Positions 33,685 to 43,532 of a stretch of DNA of 64,000 nucleotides are shown here, piece after piece; the first letter of the stretch is position 1; each line of letters opens with the position of its first letter. Both the position numbers and the translations under genes were made by a program. The notes below the pieces were generated by a model. It was not told where the DNA came from. It saw only the letters and a list, made by a program, of their open reading frames with translations, and ran no database searches. The stretch comes from Ureibacillus manganicus DSM 26584 (GTDB lineage: Bacteria > Bacillota > Bacilli > Bacillales_A > Planococcaceae), in contig NZ_JPVN01000012.1 in assembly GCF_000772945.1 (NCBI RefSeq), positions 62,001 through 126,000 of the forward strand, written 5' to 3'.

Positions 33685-34164
33685 TTAATGATTATTCTCA
33701 TCATCGAGCATTTCTCTCAAATACTCAATAATTTCCCTGATCCCTTCTAGAGAATTTACTAAAATTTTAGGATCTACACAAGTAATCATTCGATTCTCTA
33801 AATTTGCAATAGCAGTGAAATATTGGGTCTTGGCATAGTTTACTAATCCCATTTGAGTTAGTTCTTTTTCACTAAAGTTAAGTATTTCTTTTGCTTCTTC
33901 TACAACTAGACCGTAGTTTACAACTTCAGTATTCAATACAATCAACTTTGATGTACTACTTGGACTGGGTGTATTGTATAAAATGATTCCAAAATCCAAA
34001 ACAGGAATTAATTCACCACGAATACGAGTAAACCCTAATAAATAATGTGGTAAATGTGGTACTGGTGTAATCTTTTCCATTTTCTCTATGGAAACTACTT
34101 GCTCTACTGGTACTGCATATTCTTCTGTTCGAGATTGGAAGACAATAGATTTTTCAAATGACAT
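33685..34164 (-). CDS. CheW-like chemotaxis coupling protein
   Basis: 159 aa, single CheW domain. Seen: EEYAVPVEQVVSIEKMEKITPVPHLPHYLLGFTRIRGELIPVLDF near residues 13-58, the usual coupling surface, then a second beta-barrel half and a C-terminal acidic helix (LREMLDDENNH). CheW links receptors to the CheA kinase. It stands alone, away from any che or flagellar operon in the window, so it may be an orphan coupling protein. It lies 19 bases after yqjE, so the two may be co-transcribed. Confidence 0.88.
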   Translation of the reverse strand: MSFEKSIVFQSRTEEYAVPVEQVVSIEKMEKITPVPHLPHYLLGFTRIRGELIPVLDFGIILYNTPSPSSTSKLIVLNTEVVNYGLVVEEAKEILNFSEKELTQMGLVNYAKTQYFTAIANLENRMITCVDPKILVNSLEGIREIIEYLREMLDDENNH

Positions 34165-34183
34165 AAATTCGGCACCCCTATTT

Positions 34184-35296
34184 TTACTTAGCAGAACATT
34201 TTACAATTTCAACTAATAGATCAGCTAATTTTTCTAATTCTACAATTGGCATGCGCTCATTTGTTGTATGAATTTCTTCATATCCAACCGATAAGTTAAC
34301 AGTCGGAATTCCAAACCCTGAGATAATGTTTGCATCACTACCACCACCAGATACCCCTAAGTTTGGTTCTCTACCAATATTTTTTACAGCTTCCATTGCA
34401 ACTTGTACAACTCGATCTTCTTCAGTAACAGAAAAACCAGGATACATTACTTTAACTTCAACTTCAGCTCTACCACCATTTCCTTCTGCAACTGTTTCGA
34501 AGATTTCTTTCATATGTTGTGTTTGAGTATGAAGTTTTTCTTCATTAATTGAACGTGCCTCAGCTAAAATATAGACTTCATCACAAACGATATTTGTAGC
34601 TTTTCCACCTTCAAAGCGACCAATATTTGCTGTTGTTTCATGATCAATTCTTCCTAAATTCATTTTGGCAATTGCCTTTGAAGCTAATGTAATCGCCGAA
34701 ATCCCTTTTTCTGGTGCAACACCTGCATGTGCTGTTTTACCAATAATTTTCGCGTTCACTTTTGCTTGATAAGGTGCACCAGTAACAATACCACCTACCT
34801 GACCAGTACTATCAACTGCAAATCCATATTTAGCGATAATTTTTTGTGGATCTAATTCTTTTGCTCCCACTAAACCAGACTCTTCTCCAGCAGTTATGAT
34901 CAATTGAATCGTTCCATGAGGGAAATTTTGTTCTTTAAGTCGTCGTGCCATTTCAAACAAAGCAGCCACTCCTGCTTTATCATCCGCACCTAAAATCGTA
35001 GTACCATCTGAATAAATATAACCATCTTCTTTTATCACAGGTTTGATCCCTACACCAGGTACTACTGTGTCCATATGAACTGTAAAATAGATTGGTTGCA
35101 CGTCAAGGGAACCTTTTAGTGTAGCAATAATATTACCTGCTCCATGTCCGTTTCTAGTATGTGCATCATCTTGGTATACTTCAAATCCCATGTCTTCTAA
35201 TTTATTTATAAGAATTGGAGCAATAATTTCTTCATGTTTTGTCTCAGAATCTATTTGTACTAATTCTAAAAATTCATCCACTAATCGGCTATTCAA
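34184..35296 (-). CDS. yqjE: M20-family peptidase, PepT-like (YqjE)
   Basis: 370 aa, zinc exopeptidase of the PepT/YqjE type. Metal and catalytic motifs: HMDTVVPG near residue 75, LGADDKAG near 107, TAGEESG near 138, a final conserved ESxHT-like EEIHTTNE near 349. Splits short peptides in the cytoplasm. GAATAGC-type upstream region with ATG at 35296 and an AAGGAG site. In B. subtilis yqjE neighbours yqjD and yqjC; here tatA and a repeat element come between. Confidence 0.9.
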   Translation of the reverse strand: MNSRLVDEFLELVQIDSETKHEEIIAPILINKLEDMGFEVYQDDAHTRNGHGAGNIIATLKGSLDVQPIYFTVHMDTVVPGVGIKPVIKEDGYIYSDGTTILGADDKAGVAALFEMARRLKEQNFPHGTIQLIITAGEESGLVGAKELDPQKIIAKYGFAVDSTGQVGGIVTGAPYQAKVNAKIIGKTAHAGVAPEKGISAITLASKAIAKMNLGRIDHETTANIGRFEGGKATNIVCDEVYILAEARSINEEKLHTQTQHMKEIFETVAEGNGGRAEVEVKVMYPGFSVTEEDRVVQVAMEAVKNIGREPNLGVSGGGSDANIISGFGIPTVNLSVGYEEIHTTNERMPIVELEKLADLLVEIVKCSAK

Positions 35297-35600
35297 TGCA
35301 AAAACTCCTTTTTTTACTATATTTTCTTCCTATTTTACGCCTGTAAGTATATAAAAACAACATTTCTACTTTTTTAGATTCGTTACATTAAGAGTGATAT
35401 CACTTTTTGATATTTGCCTAATCATAACAATATTTTTATTTTTGTGATTGGAATTCGGTACATCCGTTTGGTGTTCCTGTTAATAAGGGTAGGAATTGTT
35501 ACACATACATGTTTAAGAAGAATACTTAAAGTAGCATACTTCAAATTAGTGATAGTTTAGTAAGTCTAGAATTAATGCTTAAAGCTAGAGGAGGGGTTGA
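35297..35600. other. yqjE-tatA intergenic region
   Basis: 304 bases between divergent genes. It contains a 12-base palindrome AGTGATATCACT at 35393-35404 and just after it TTGATA (35407-35412) with TATTTT 18 bases further (35431-35436), a candidate tatA promoter. No riboswitch or gene is visible. Confidence 0.45.
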
Positions 35601-35858
35601 ATGTTCCAATCCATTGGAGTTCCAGGACTTGTAATTATATTAGTTATCGCTTTAATCGTTTTTGGTCCATCAAAATTACCACAACTTGGCCGTGCAGTTG
35701 GTCAAACTATAAAAGAATTTAAAGATGGAACTAAAGAAATTGTAGATGATGTTAAAGAAGAATTTGTATTAGATGACCCTAAATTAGGGCTATCTGTTGG
35801 GGAAACATTAAAATTAACTGAAGAAGGTGAAGCAATCAAAAAGAAAGAAGTAAAATAA
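35601..35858 (+). CDS. tatA: Twin-arginine translocase subunit TatA
   Basis: 85 aa. One N-terminal transmembrane helix ([14 protein letters not shown]), hinge [14 protein letters not shown], then an amphipathic helix and charged tail, the classic TatA layout. It forms the pore that carries folded proteins. ATG at 35601 follows GAGGAGGGG. No tatC is in the window; Bacillus also has unlinked tatA genes. A strong terminator lies 64 bases downstream, inside the repeat element. Confidence 0.93.
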   Translation: MFQSIGVPGLVIILVIALIVFGPSKLPQLGRAVGQTIKEFKDGTKEIVDDVKEEFVLDDPKLGLSVGETLKLTEEGEAIKKKEVK

Positions 35859-35904
35859 TCATTTTAAAAACTGATTACCTATGAATTAAAGTAATTTGAA
35901 ATAA

Positions 35905-36303
35905 AAGGCTGGGACATAAGTGAAAAGGTACAATCCATCATTCAATTTGGATTGTACCTTTTTGATATAGTGACGTTCGTTTCCGATGCATGCCTTCGCG
36001 CATCCAAGGGAAGCCATGAGCCTCCGGGAGCTAAAGCTCTCCGGGGTCTCGGGCCAACAGGATGTTGGTCACAAAGGCGTTGCAACAGGACGTTGCGCTC
36101 TTAGCCTTTGATCCTTGAGGCTTCTACGTCCTGCAGGACAAGGAATGCTTCCTTGAAATATCATCGCAACGAGAAAATACTTTAGTATTTTCGAGAGAGT
36201 CTTCGCATGCCTCGGAAGCGACGACTTTCTAATATAGCGTTAGCAGATTTTTATCATAAGCAATACTGACTCTTGGTTGAAAGTTATCTTTTGTCCCAGC
36301 CTC
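35905..36303. repeat. ~400-base repeat element with inverted ends (GGCTGGGACA)
   Basis: Bounded by GGCTGGGACA (35907-35916) and TGTCCCAGCC (36292-36301). Between these are several smaller hairpins: a terminator (35923-35963), GGCCAACAGGATGTTGGTC (36052-36070), GCAACAGGACGTTGC (36082-36096), GAAAATAC/GTATTTTC (36172-36191), and roughly complementary TTCCGATGCATGC / GCATGCCTCGGAA blocks near both ends. No coding frame. The GGCTGGGACA ends resemble dispersed repeats common in Firmicutes. Confidence 0.75.
35923..35963 (+). terminator. tatA terminator inside the repeat element
   Basis: 15-base arms AAAAGGTACAATCCA / TGGATTGTACCTTTT, 10-base loop, T run. It lies just inside the left end of the repeat. 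Confidence 0.85.
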
Positions 36304-36312
36304 TTTCTTTGA

Positions 36313-37866
36313 TTATAGCGGGATATTCCCATGTTTTTTCGCTGGTCTTGTTTCTTCCTTGTTAGACAACATATCTAGCGCTTGTATTAGCTTAATGCGT
36401 GTATCGCGAGGGTCAATAACATCATCTACCATACCTCGAGATGCTGCTACGTAAGGGTTTGCAAATTTCTCTTTATATTCTTCAATTTTAGCTGCACGAG
36501 TGCTTTCTGGGTCTGGTGAATTTGCAATTTCACCGGCAAAGATAATATTTGCTGCACCAGCTGCCCCCATTACTGCAATTTCAGCATTTGGCCATGCAAA
36601 CACTAAATCTGCACCAATAGATTTAGAGTTTAATGCTACATATGCACCACCATATGCTTTACGTAGAATAACTGTAATTTTAGGAACTGTTGCTTCGGAA
36701 TAAGCATAAAGTATTTTTGCACCATGGCGTATAATTCCACCGTGTTCTTGCTTAACTCCAGGGAAGAAACCAGATACATCCTCAAATGTAATAATAGGAA
36801 TATTGAATGAATCACATGTTCGGATAAAACGAGCAGCCTTGTCAGAAGAATCAATATCTAATCCACCTGCTAACGCTTTTGGTTGATTGCAAACTAACCC
36901 AACTGACTCCCCAGCAATTCTTGCAAAGCCAACAACGATATTTTTCGCAAATTCAGAATGTACCTCCATAAATGAGTCGGCGTCTACAACTTGTTCGATC
37001 ACTTTGCGTACATCATACGGTTTCGTAGGTTCGATTGGCACATAATCGATTATATCTGGACGATAATCATTACCTTCTGGACGAGGTACCTTAGGAGTCT
37101 TTTCCTTATTGTTTTGTGGTAAGTAACTTAGTAATCTTTGAATCTGTTTAATAGATTCTTCTTCGTTTGGCGCACGGAAATGTGCATTCCCACTGATTGA
37201 ATTATGAACCTTTGATCCACCTAAATCTTCTGATGAAATTTTTTCCCCAGTTACTGTTTCTATTACTTTCGGTCCTGTTATAAACATTTGTGATGTTTTA
37301 TCAACCATCAATATAAAATCGGTAATTGCCGGAGAGTAAACTGCTCCACCAGCAGATGGCCCCATAATTACTGATATTTGAGGAATTACTCCAGAATAAA
37401 TAGAGTTACGATAGAAAATATGACCGTATCCATCTAAAGATAATACCCCTTCTTGAATACGAGCACCGCCAGAATCGTTGATACCGATAAATGGCGTTCC
37501 ATTTTTAGCTGCTAAATCCATTACAGCTGCAATCTTTTTCGCATGCATTTCACCAAGTGCACCGCCAAAAACAGTGAAATCTTGTGCAAATAAATAAACA
37601 TTACGACCGTTAATTTTACCGAATCCTGTAACTACACCATCTCCAGGTCCATTTTGCTTGTCCATACCAAAATCAGTAGTTCTATGTGTAATGAACGGAT
37701 TAATTTCTACAAAAGTACCTGCATCAAGCAATAAATCGATACGTTCTCTAGCAGTTAACTTTCCTTTTTCATGTTGCTTTTCAATTCTTTTATCTCCACC
37801 ACCAAGCTCGATTTCGCGCTTACGGTCATATAATTCATTAATTTTATCAAACATATCCATATCCAC
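36313..37866 (-). CDS. mmdA: Propionyl/methylmalonyl-CoA carboxyltransferase subunit
   Basis: 517 aa, carboxyltransferase (beta) subunit of the acyl-CoA carboxylase / methylmalonyl-CoA decarboxylase family (B. subtilis YqjD). Two crotonase-like halves: GGARIQEGVLSLDGYG and GPSAGGAVYSPAITDF in the first, GAKILYAYSEATVPKITV and YGGAYVALNSK in the second. It probably interconverts propionyl-CoA and (S)-methylmalonyl-CoA with a biotin-carrier protein, but no biotin carboxylase or carrier subunit is in the window. It overlaps mce by one base, fixing the operon mce-mmdA. Confidence 0.9.
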   Translation of the reverse strand: MDMDMFDKINELYDRKREIELGGGDKRIEKQHEKGKLTARERIDLLLDAGTFVEINPFITHRTTDFGMDKQNGPGDGVVTGFGKINGRNVYLFAQDFTVFGGALGEMHAKKIAAVMDLAAKNGTPFIGINDSGGARIQEGVLSLDGYGHIFYRNSIYSGVIPQISVIMGPSAGGAVYSPAITDFILMVDKTSQMFITGPKVIETVTGEKISSEDLGGSKVHNSISGNAHFRAPNEEESIKQIQRLLSYLPQNNKEKTPKVPRPEGNDYRPDIIDYVPIEPTKPYDVRKVIEQVVDADSFMEVHSEFAKNIVVGFARIAGESVGLVCNQPKALAGGLDIDSSDKAARFIRTCDSFNIPIITFEDVSGFFPGVKQEHGGIIRHGAKILYAYSEATVPKITVILRKAYGGAYVALNSKSIGADLVFAWPNAEIAVMGAAGAANIIFAGEIANSPDPESTRAAKIEEYKEKFANPYVAASRGMVDDVIDPRDTRIKLIQALDMLSNKEETRPAKKHGNIPL

Positions 37867-38276
37867 TATTCCCCTTTGTCACTTTTTTCATATAATTCAT
37901 ACAGAACGCCGAAAGAGTCTTTTGGATGTAAAAATGCTGCTTTCGATCCTCCTGCACCAGGAACTGGTTCTTCAGAAAGAAGGCGAACTCCCTTTTCACG
38001 CAATTCTGACATTTTATGATAAATATCAGGTACCTCAAAGGCAATATGCTGAATGCCTTCTCCACGTTTTTGAATATGATTATATATAGCTCCCTCAGCA
38101 CTTAATGGTTCTAATAGTTCAATATGAACATTTCCTGCATCAATAAATGCAACACGCACATTTTGCGAAGGAACTTCTTCAATTTTTAATAGTTTTAAAC
38201 CTAGAGTTTCAGTATAATATGTAATTCTTTCATCTAGATTATTTACAGCAATCCCAATATGATCGATTTTTTCCAT
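37866..38276 (-). CDS. mce: Methylmalonyl-CoA epimerase
   Basis: Interconverts (S)- and (R)-methylmalonyl-CoA, linking the carboxyltransferase to the mutase. 136 aa, two glyoxalase-fold repeats. Metal ligands: His in IDHIGIAV near residue 7, HIELLEPL near 72, HIAFEV near 96 and VLYELYEK near 129. ATG at 38276 follows GAGGGGTG. First gene of mce-mmdA (yqjC-yqjD in B. subtilis). The mutase genes are 3 kb further along the same strand. Confidence 0.95.
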   Translation of the reverse strand: MEKIDHIGIAVNNLDERITYYTETLGLKLLKIEEVPSQNVRVAFIDAGNVHIELLEPLSAEGAIYNHIQKRGEGIQHIAFEVPDIYHKMSELREKGVRLLSEEPVPGAGGSKAAFLHPKDSFGVLYELYEKSDKGE

Positions 38277-38536
38277 AATAACACCCCTCTATTCTTATTT
38301 TACATAATTTAAAAGATTCGCGCTACGTACTTGAGAATTTTTTCATATTTGATAAACTAACAATAGATAAAATTAGTATTTCATCTTTTGGATCGGGGAT
38401 TTTCTTCTTCACCACTGGGTGTTTGCAAAACACATTTCAGCATTTTATGGCTGTTAAACATATACTTTAGCTAGTTTAGATACTCAAAGTATAGTTATTT
38501 CAGTCTTTTAAACGGGCAAAAAGGAGCGATTTTTCA

Positions 38537-38632
38537 TTGAGTAATAAGAAGTTTCAAAAAATAGTAGTTTATATAATGATAGCTATTATGATTATTTCAA
38601 CTTTTGCATTTGGACTAGCAGTGTTTAACTAA
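38537..38632 (+). CDS. prli42: Stressosome-associated membrane miniprotein Prli42
   Basis: 31 aa, translated by hand: MSNKKFQKIVVYIMIAIM followed by a hydrophobic end to FGLAVFN. TTG at 38537 follows AAGGAG by ten bases; TAA at 38630-38632. The basic N-terminal segment (MSNKKFQKIVVY) plus one membrane helix is the pattern of Prli42, conserved across Firmicutes and shown in Listeria to anchor the stressosome via RsbR. It lies alone on the plus strand between mce and the yqjA homologue. The 260 bases upstream hold an inverted repeat TATACTTT / AAAGTATA (38461-38493) and no clear promoter. Confidence 0.85.
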   Translation: MSNKKFQKIVVYIMIAIMIISTFAFGLAVFN

Positions 38633-38642
38633 TAAAAAGCGA

Positions 38643-38678
38643 GGGTACGTTCATGAAACAATGAATGCACCCTTTTTT
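38643..38678 (+). terminator. prli42 terminator
   Basis: GGGT-ACGTTCAT arm (38643-38654) and ATGAATG-CACCC (38661-38672) pair with a bulge, followed by six T. Confidence 0.78.
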
Positions 38679-38695
38679 GATGAACCTCACAATAT

Positions 38696-39655
38696 TTACT
38701 CTTTCAAACCTTTAAATCCTTGCTTTATCTCTAAATACTCATCCATTTCCTCTATAAATTGATAAAGGGACGCCATCGCGAGGAATTTTTCATGAGATTT
38801 GGGTAATGGCATCTCTGCAAATTCCTTTTTCACAATTTCCAATTTATCTCTAAAAGAACGTGCAGTATTTCCAGAGTGGACATTTTCGCTCAAGTCTTTC
38901 ATAAAATCTGCAACTAATTGTGCTTGCTGTACCATCACTGGAAGGGTTGTAATTTTAGGTAGTACTCTTTCAATTATTTCAAGCTGTCTTTCTCTCATAT
39001 CAAAATAAAGATAGTATTCGTTTTCCTTACGTGTTAAATGGTTTTCAACGTCTTTAAATGCTAATGATTTTGCCTTGTTTAATACTTTTTCAACTTCGAT
39101 TAATTCTTTACCATCCCAATTTGTGTCTCCACTTTCTAAATACTTGTAAATTTCCGAAAATATTTTCCTGTACAAATCTTCTACCTTTACACGGTAGTGA
39201 TCCAATTGTTTTTGTATATCGCCCATATACATATTAACAAGGAGTGCGACTCCAAAACCGACTGCCATTAACCCAAGTTCGTTATAGAATAGAGCTAGTG
39301 TGAAGTTTGCCTCGGAATAAATATGCATCATAATAACCGCGCTAGACACAAATCCTGGAGCAACTCCAATAGTAACGATCGTTGGAATGAATATAAGAAT
39401 TGTCAGTAGAAGAACTATTGGATTATATCCAAACGTTTCAAGAGCGATGAATGAAAAAAGCATCCCTACTAAGCTTGCGACCAAACGTGTGTACACCGCA
39501 TGTACTGATTTCTTTTTTGTTGTTTGAATACAAAGAATCGTAAGGATCCCTGCTGAAGTAAAATATTGCAGTCCAAAGTATTGAGCAATTGCAATCGATA
39601 GAGCAACCCCGATTGCAGTTTTAATTGTTCGATAGCCGATTCGAAATGGTTTAAT
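38696..39655 (-). CDS. yqjA: Aromatic acid exporter (ArAE) family protein YqjA, probable ATT start
   Basis: 319 aa if started at 39655. Four or five membrane helices in the first 140 residues, beginning RIGYRTIKTAIGVALSIAIAQ, then a long cytoplasmic helical domain, as in B. subtilis YqjA. The only good ribosome-binding site, AAGGAGG (39664-39670), is followed after eight bases by ATT, giving KPFRIGYRT exactly where the family starts. No ATG, GTG or TTG is in frame nearby. The nearest in-frame TTG (39763) lies inside the hairpin after brxB and lacks a site. Function presumed export of small aromatics. Confidence 0.8.
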   Translation of the reverse strand: MKPFRIGYRTIKTAIGVALSIAIAQYFGLQYFTSAGILTILCIQTTKKKSVHAVYTRLVASLVGMLFSFIALETFGYNPIVLLLTILIFIPTIVTIGVAPGFVSSAVIMMHIYSEANFTLALFYNELGLMAVGFGVALLVNMYMGDIQKQLDHYRVKVEDLYRKIFSEIYKYLESGDTNWDGKELIEVEKVLNKAKSLAFKDVENHLTRKENEYYLYFDMRERQLEIIERVLPKITTLPVMVQQAQLVADFMKDLSENVHSGNTARSFRDKLEIVKKEFAEMPLPKSHEKFLAMASLYQFIEEMDEYLEIKQGFKGLKE

Positions 39656-39735
39656 ACAGATTGCCTCCTTTGTATGAGCAACAAAATAGTATGTATGTAT
39701 GTTTGTAGTTTGTAAGATTTGCAATAATGAAGAAA

Positions 39736-39762
39736 TGTCCTTAAGCGAAACACTTAAGGACA
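39736..39762. terminator. Hairpin between brxB and yqjA
   Basis: Perfect 10-base arms TGTCCTTAAG / CTTAAGGACA with a 7-base loop; seven T on the plus side and a weaker TTTCTTC on the minus side. Probably ends brxB. Confidence 0.7.
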
Positions 39763-39775
39763 ATTTTTTTAAATA

Positions 39776-40216
39776 CTATAATTCTTCGCAATGTTCTTCG
39801 AAGTTTGCTTGTAGGTTTGTAATTACAGACATTGGGTCATGCCCTTCGATTTCATGGCGTCCAATATCAGCTACAACTTTTCCATCTTTTAATAGAACAA
39901 AAGAAGGTGATGATGGGATATGGTCTTCCCCAAACATGTAACGAGCTGCTGCTGTTGCTTCTTTGTCTTGTCCAGCAAATACTGTTACTAAATGATCTGG
40001 TCTTTTATCATAATGTACTGCGTTTGTTGCTGCAGGTCGTGCAATCCCACCAGCACAACCACATACAGAGTTAACCATTACTAAAGTAGTACCTTGGCGA
40101 GCAAAAGCTACTTCAACATCCTCAGGTGTACGTAATTGTTCATAACCAGCTGCTTCCATTTCCGAACGAGCAGTTCTAGTAATTTCTTGCATAAATAAAT
40201 CATAATCCATATTCAT
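39776..40216 (-). CDS. brxB: Bacilliredoxin, BrxA/BrxB family
   Basis: 146 aa thioredoxin-like protein that removes bacillithiol from S-bacillithiolated proteins. The CGC active site has C52 and C54 in NSVCGCAGG; the family is otherwise highly conserved ([29 protein letters not shown]). Synteny with yqjA identifies it as YqiW/BrxB rather than YphP/BrxA. ATG at 40216 follows AAAGGAGTGG. It implies that this organism makes bacillithiol. Confidence 0.94.
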   Translation of the reverse strand: MNMDYDLFMQEITRTARSEMEAAGYEQLRTPEDVEVAFARQGTTLVMVNSVCGCAGGIARPAATNAVHYDKRPDHLVTVFAGQDKEATAAARYMFGEDHIPSSPSFVLLKDGKVVADIGRHEIEGHDPMSVITNLQANFEEHCEEL

Positions 40217-40305
40217 TAATATCCACTCCTTTCACGTTCATATTTTATCATATTTAGAAAAGATATTAAGTATTAAAGACTTATTAATTTGAGGTATTTT
40301 GTTTT

Positions 40306-41385
40306 CTATTCAAATAATTTTTTAACACCTTGTGTTACAGTTATTTCTCCATGTAAAATGGATTTTTCTAAAGATTGGATTAGACTTTTTCTGTCGGATG
40401 CTTGATAAAAGGATTCAATTAAATGATCTGTAATCATAGAATGGAACCAATCTTTCGTCTGCTCTGACCTTCTCATATTCCAATAGGATGAAGCTTTAAT
40501 AGTCTCTTCAAACTTACAAATCATATCCCATGTTTCTTTTAGGCCAGTTTTTTCTACAGAAGATACTGCTAAAGAAGTACTCATCCATCCAGGTGTTGCC
40601 GGCTGCAGGAAATGAAGAATTTGTTTATATTCACGAACTGTTCTTCTCGCTCGAACAACATTATCTCCATCACTCTTATGAACAATTATCCCATCCGCTA
40701 ATTCCATAATTCCCTTTTTCATGCCTTGTAATTCGTCACCAGCTCCAGTTAGGACAAGTAATAGGAAAAAGTCGACCATGCCTCTTACAAAAGTTTCACT
40801 TTGACCAACGCCAACTGTTTCAATTAAAATAACGTCAAAACCAGCAGCTTCACATAGTAACATCGTTTCTCTTGTTTTTTTATGGACACCACCCAATGTT
40901 CCAGCACTTGGAGATGGCCTAACAAAAGCATTCGACGTACGGCTTAATTTCTCCATTCTTGTTTTATCCCCCAAAATACTACCACCCGAAAGTGATGAGC
41001 TGGGATCTATTGCAAGAACAGCTACTTTTTTGCCCATATCACAAAGCATTGAACCAAAACTTTCAATGAAAGTACTTTTACCAGCACCAGGAACACCAGT
41101 TATACCGATTCGAATACTGTTACCAGTAAAAGAAAGCAACTCTTGTAATAGTTTTTGTGCTTGTTCCTTATGATCACTATTTGAGCTTTCTACAAGTGTA
41201 ATCGCACGTGACAGAGCAATTCGGTTTCCAGAACGAATTTCAGCTGCTAAATTAGGAATATCGAGCTTGTCTTCTCTTTTTTTACGAAATTTTTTGTGTG
41301 AAATTTTCGTTAATCCGTCATGACCACCTTTTACCCCATCCATGACAAATAAAGCACTTTCCTCTACCCCTTTGTTTTCATTCAT
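40306..41385 (-). CDS. meaB: MeaB GTPase (methylmalonyl-CoA mutase chaperone)
   Basis: 359 aa, G3E-family P-loop GTPase (also called ArgK). Walker A GVPGAGKS near residue 104, switch regions with [32 protein letters not shown], and VHKSDGDN as the base-recognition motif. It protects and reloads the B12 cofactor of the mutase. ATG at 41385 overlaps the mutase stop by one base (TAATG), with GAGGAAG before it. Third gene of small subunit-large subunit-meaB. Confidence 0.95.
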   Translation of the reverse strand: MNENKGVEESALFVMDGVKGGHDGLTKISHKKFRKKREDKLDIPNLAAEIRSGNRIALSRAITLVESSNSDHKEQAQKLLQELLSFTGNSIRIGITGVPGAGKSTFIESFGSMLCDMGKKVAVLAIDPSSSLSGGSILGDKTRMEKLSRTSNAFVRPSPSAGTLGGVHKKTRETMLLCEAAGFDVILIETVGVGQSETFVRGMVDFFLLLVLTGAGDELQGMKKGIMELADGIIVHKSDGDNVVRARRTVREYKQILHFLQPATPGWMSTSLAVSSVEKTGLKETWDMICKFEETIKASSYWNMRRSEQTKDWFHSMITDHLIESFYQASDRKSLIQSLEKSILHGEITVTQGVKKLFE

Positions 41386-43532
41386 TATTCAGACACTTCC
41401 TCGTAGCCTAAACGTTTATAAATTTCTTCGATAATTTTCATTGCAGAAATTGGTATTACACTACCTGGTCCAAAAATCGCCACAGCACCGGCCTCGTAAA
41501 GAAATTCATAATCTTGTGCTGGAATAACCCCACCTACAATGACGATAATATCTTCACGACCTAGTTTTTTTAGTTCTTCAACTAATTCAGGTACAAGTGT
41601 TTTATGGCCAGCTGCTAGTGAAGATACACCGACACAGTGAACATCGTTTTCCACAGCCATAATTGCTGCTTCTTCCGGAGTCATGAATAATGGTGAAATA
41701 TCCACATCAAAACCTAAGTCTGCATAGCCTGTTGCAACAACTTTTGCACCACGATCATGTCCATCTTGACCCATTTTTGCAACTAAAATTCTAGGTCGTC
41801 TTCCTTCGTTTTCAAGAAATTCATTTGTCATTTGTTTTACTTCCGAAATTAGTTCCTCATCTGAGAAGTTTGAGGAGTAAATTCCTGAAATTGAACGGAT
41901 GATTGCTTTATGACGACCTGAAACTTTTTCGATGGCATCAGAAATTTCTCCTAGAGAAGCACGAGCTCTGGCTGCATCTACTGCAACTGCAAGTAAGTTT
42001 TCTTCACCTGTTTGAGCAGCACGAGTTAAACGCGCCAAATGTTTTTGTACATCTTCTTCGTTTCTTTCTTGTTTCATTTTTTCAAGTCTCTCAATTTGTT
42101 TTTGTCTTACAATTGTATTGTCTATATTTAAAATTTCAATTGGTTCTTCTTCCTGTAGACGGTACTTGTTAACCCCAATAATTGTTTCAGCTTTTGAATC
42201 AATTTTCGCTTGGCGTTTTGCAGCAGCCTCTTCAACTTTCATTTTTGGTAGTCCGGTTTCAATCGCTTTTGCCATTCCACCTAATTCTTCAATTTCTTCG
42301 ATTAATGCCCACGCTTTTTCAGTTAATTCTTCTGTTAGCTTTTCAACGTAATATGACCCACCCCATGGATCAATTACCTTCGTCATTCCTGTTTCTTCTT
42401 GTAGGAATAATTGTGTGTTACGAGCAATACGGGCTGAGAAATCAGTTGGTAATGCAATTGCTTCATCTAATGCGTTTGTATGAAGCGATTGTGTATGACC
42501 CATTGCAGCTGCATTTGCCTCAACTAATGTACGAGTCACATTATTGAATGGATCTTGCTCAGTTAAAGACCAACCCGAAGTTTGAGAGTGTGTACGCAAT
42601 GCAAGTGATTTTTGGTTTTTAGGGTTAAATGTACTCATCATTTGTGCCCAAATCCGACGTGCTGCACGCATCTTCGCAACTTCCATAAAATAATTCATAC
42701 CTATTCCCCAGAAGAAAGAAAGTCTAGGTGCAAATGAATCGATATCAATGCCTGCTTTAAGTCCAGTACGAACATACTCTAATCCATCTGCAAGTGTATA
42801 AGCTAATTCAATGTCGGCTGTAGCGCCAGCTTCTTGAATATGGTATCCAGAAATCGAAATGGAATTAAACTTCGGCATAAATTTACTTGTATATTCAAAA
42901 ATATCTGCAATTATTTTCATTGACATTGCTGGTGGATATATATACGTATTACGTACCATGTATTCTTTTAAGATATCGTTTTGAATTGTCCCTGCAAGTT
43001 TTTCAGGAGTAACACCTTGTTCTTCAGCTGCAACAATATAGAAAGCCATTATTGGGAGAACTGCACCGTTCATCGTCATAGAAACCGACATTTGATCCAG
43101 TGGAATTCCATCGAATAATATTTTCATATCTTCAATGGAGTCTATCGCAACTCCCGCTTTACCTACATCCCCTTTTACACGTGGATGATCTGAATCGTAG
43201 CCACGGTGAGTCGCTAAGTCAAATGCTACAGATAATCCTTTTTGTCCCATTGCTAAATTTCTGCGGTAGAATGCATTTGATTCTTCTGCAGTGGAAAACC
43301 CAGCATATTGACGTACAGTCCATGGGCGTGCAACATACATTGTTGGATAAGGGCCGCGTGTATTTGGGGCAATACCTGCACTATCACTTAAATGTTTTAC
43401 ATCTTGTATATCTTCTTTCACATAAAGATCTTTTACTTCAATTTCTTCATTTGTTATAAATGAACTTGTAGGAGTTAATTTTTCGTCGATTAATATTTGA
43501 TCTATATTCACCGCTTTGAAATTTGCGCTCAT
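41385..43532 (-). CDS. mutB: Methylmalonyl-CoA mutase, large (catalytic) subunit
   Basis: Rearranges (R)-methylmalonyl-CoA to succinyl-CoA with adenosylcobalamin. 715 aa. Substrate barrel with [18 protein letters not shown] near residue 69 and [17 protein letters not shown], then the cobalamin-binding domain with [13 protein letters not shown], which provides the axial His, and a closing [14 protein letters not shown] at 43532 follows AAAGGGGG, overlapping the small-subunit stop by four bases. Feeds propionate units from valine, isoleucine and odd-chain acids into the TCA cycle. Confidence 0.96.
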   Translation of the reverse strand: MSANFKAVNIDQILIDEKLTPTSSFITNEEIEVKDLYVKEDIQDVKHLSDSAGIAPNTRGPYPTMYVARPWTVRQYAGFSTAEESNAFYRRNLAMGQKGLSVAFDLATHRGYDSDHPRVKGDVGKAGVAIDSIEDMKILFDGIPLDQMSVSMTMNGAVLPIMAFYIVAAEEQGVTPEKLAGTIQNDILKEYMVRNTYIYPPAMSMKIIADIFEYTSKFMPKFNSISISGYHIQEAGATADIELAYTLADGLEYVRTGLKAGIDIDSFAPRLSFFWGIGMNYFMEVAKMRAARRIWAQMMSTFNPKNQKSLALRTHSQTSGWSLTEQDPFNNVTRTLVEANAAAMGHTQSLHTNALDEAIALPTDFSARIARNTQLFLQEETGMTKVIDPWGGSYYVEKLTEELTEKAWALIEEIEELGGMAKAIETGLPKMKVEEAAAKRQAKIDSKAETIIGVNKYRLQEEEPIEILNIDNTIVRQKQIERLEKMKQERNEEDVQKHLARLTRAAQTGEENLLAVAVDAARARASLGEISDAIEKVSGRHKAIIRSISGIYSSNFSDEELISEVKQMTNEFLENEGRRPRILVAKMGQDGHDRGAKVVATGYADLGFDVDISPLFMTPEEAAIMAVENDVHCVGVSSLAAGHKTLVPELVEELKKLGREDIIVIVGGVIPAQDYEFLYEAGAVAIFGPGSVIPISAMKIIEEIYKRLGYEEVSE

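Noticed and set aside
39656-39763. N-terminal extension of YqjA from TTG 39763
   Set aside because: Starts inside the brxB hairpin, lacks a ribosome-binding site, and the added residues do not fit the family.
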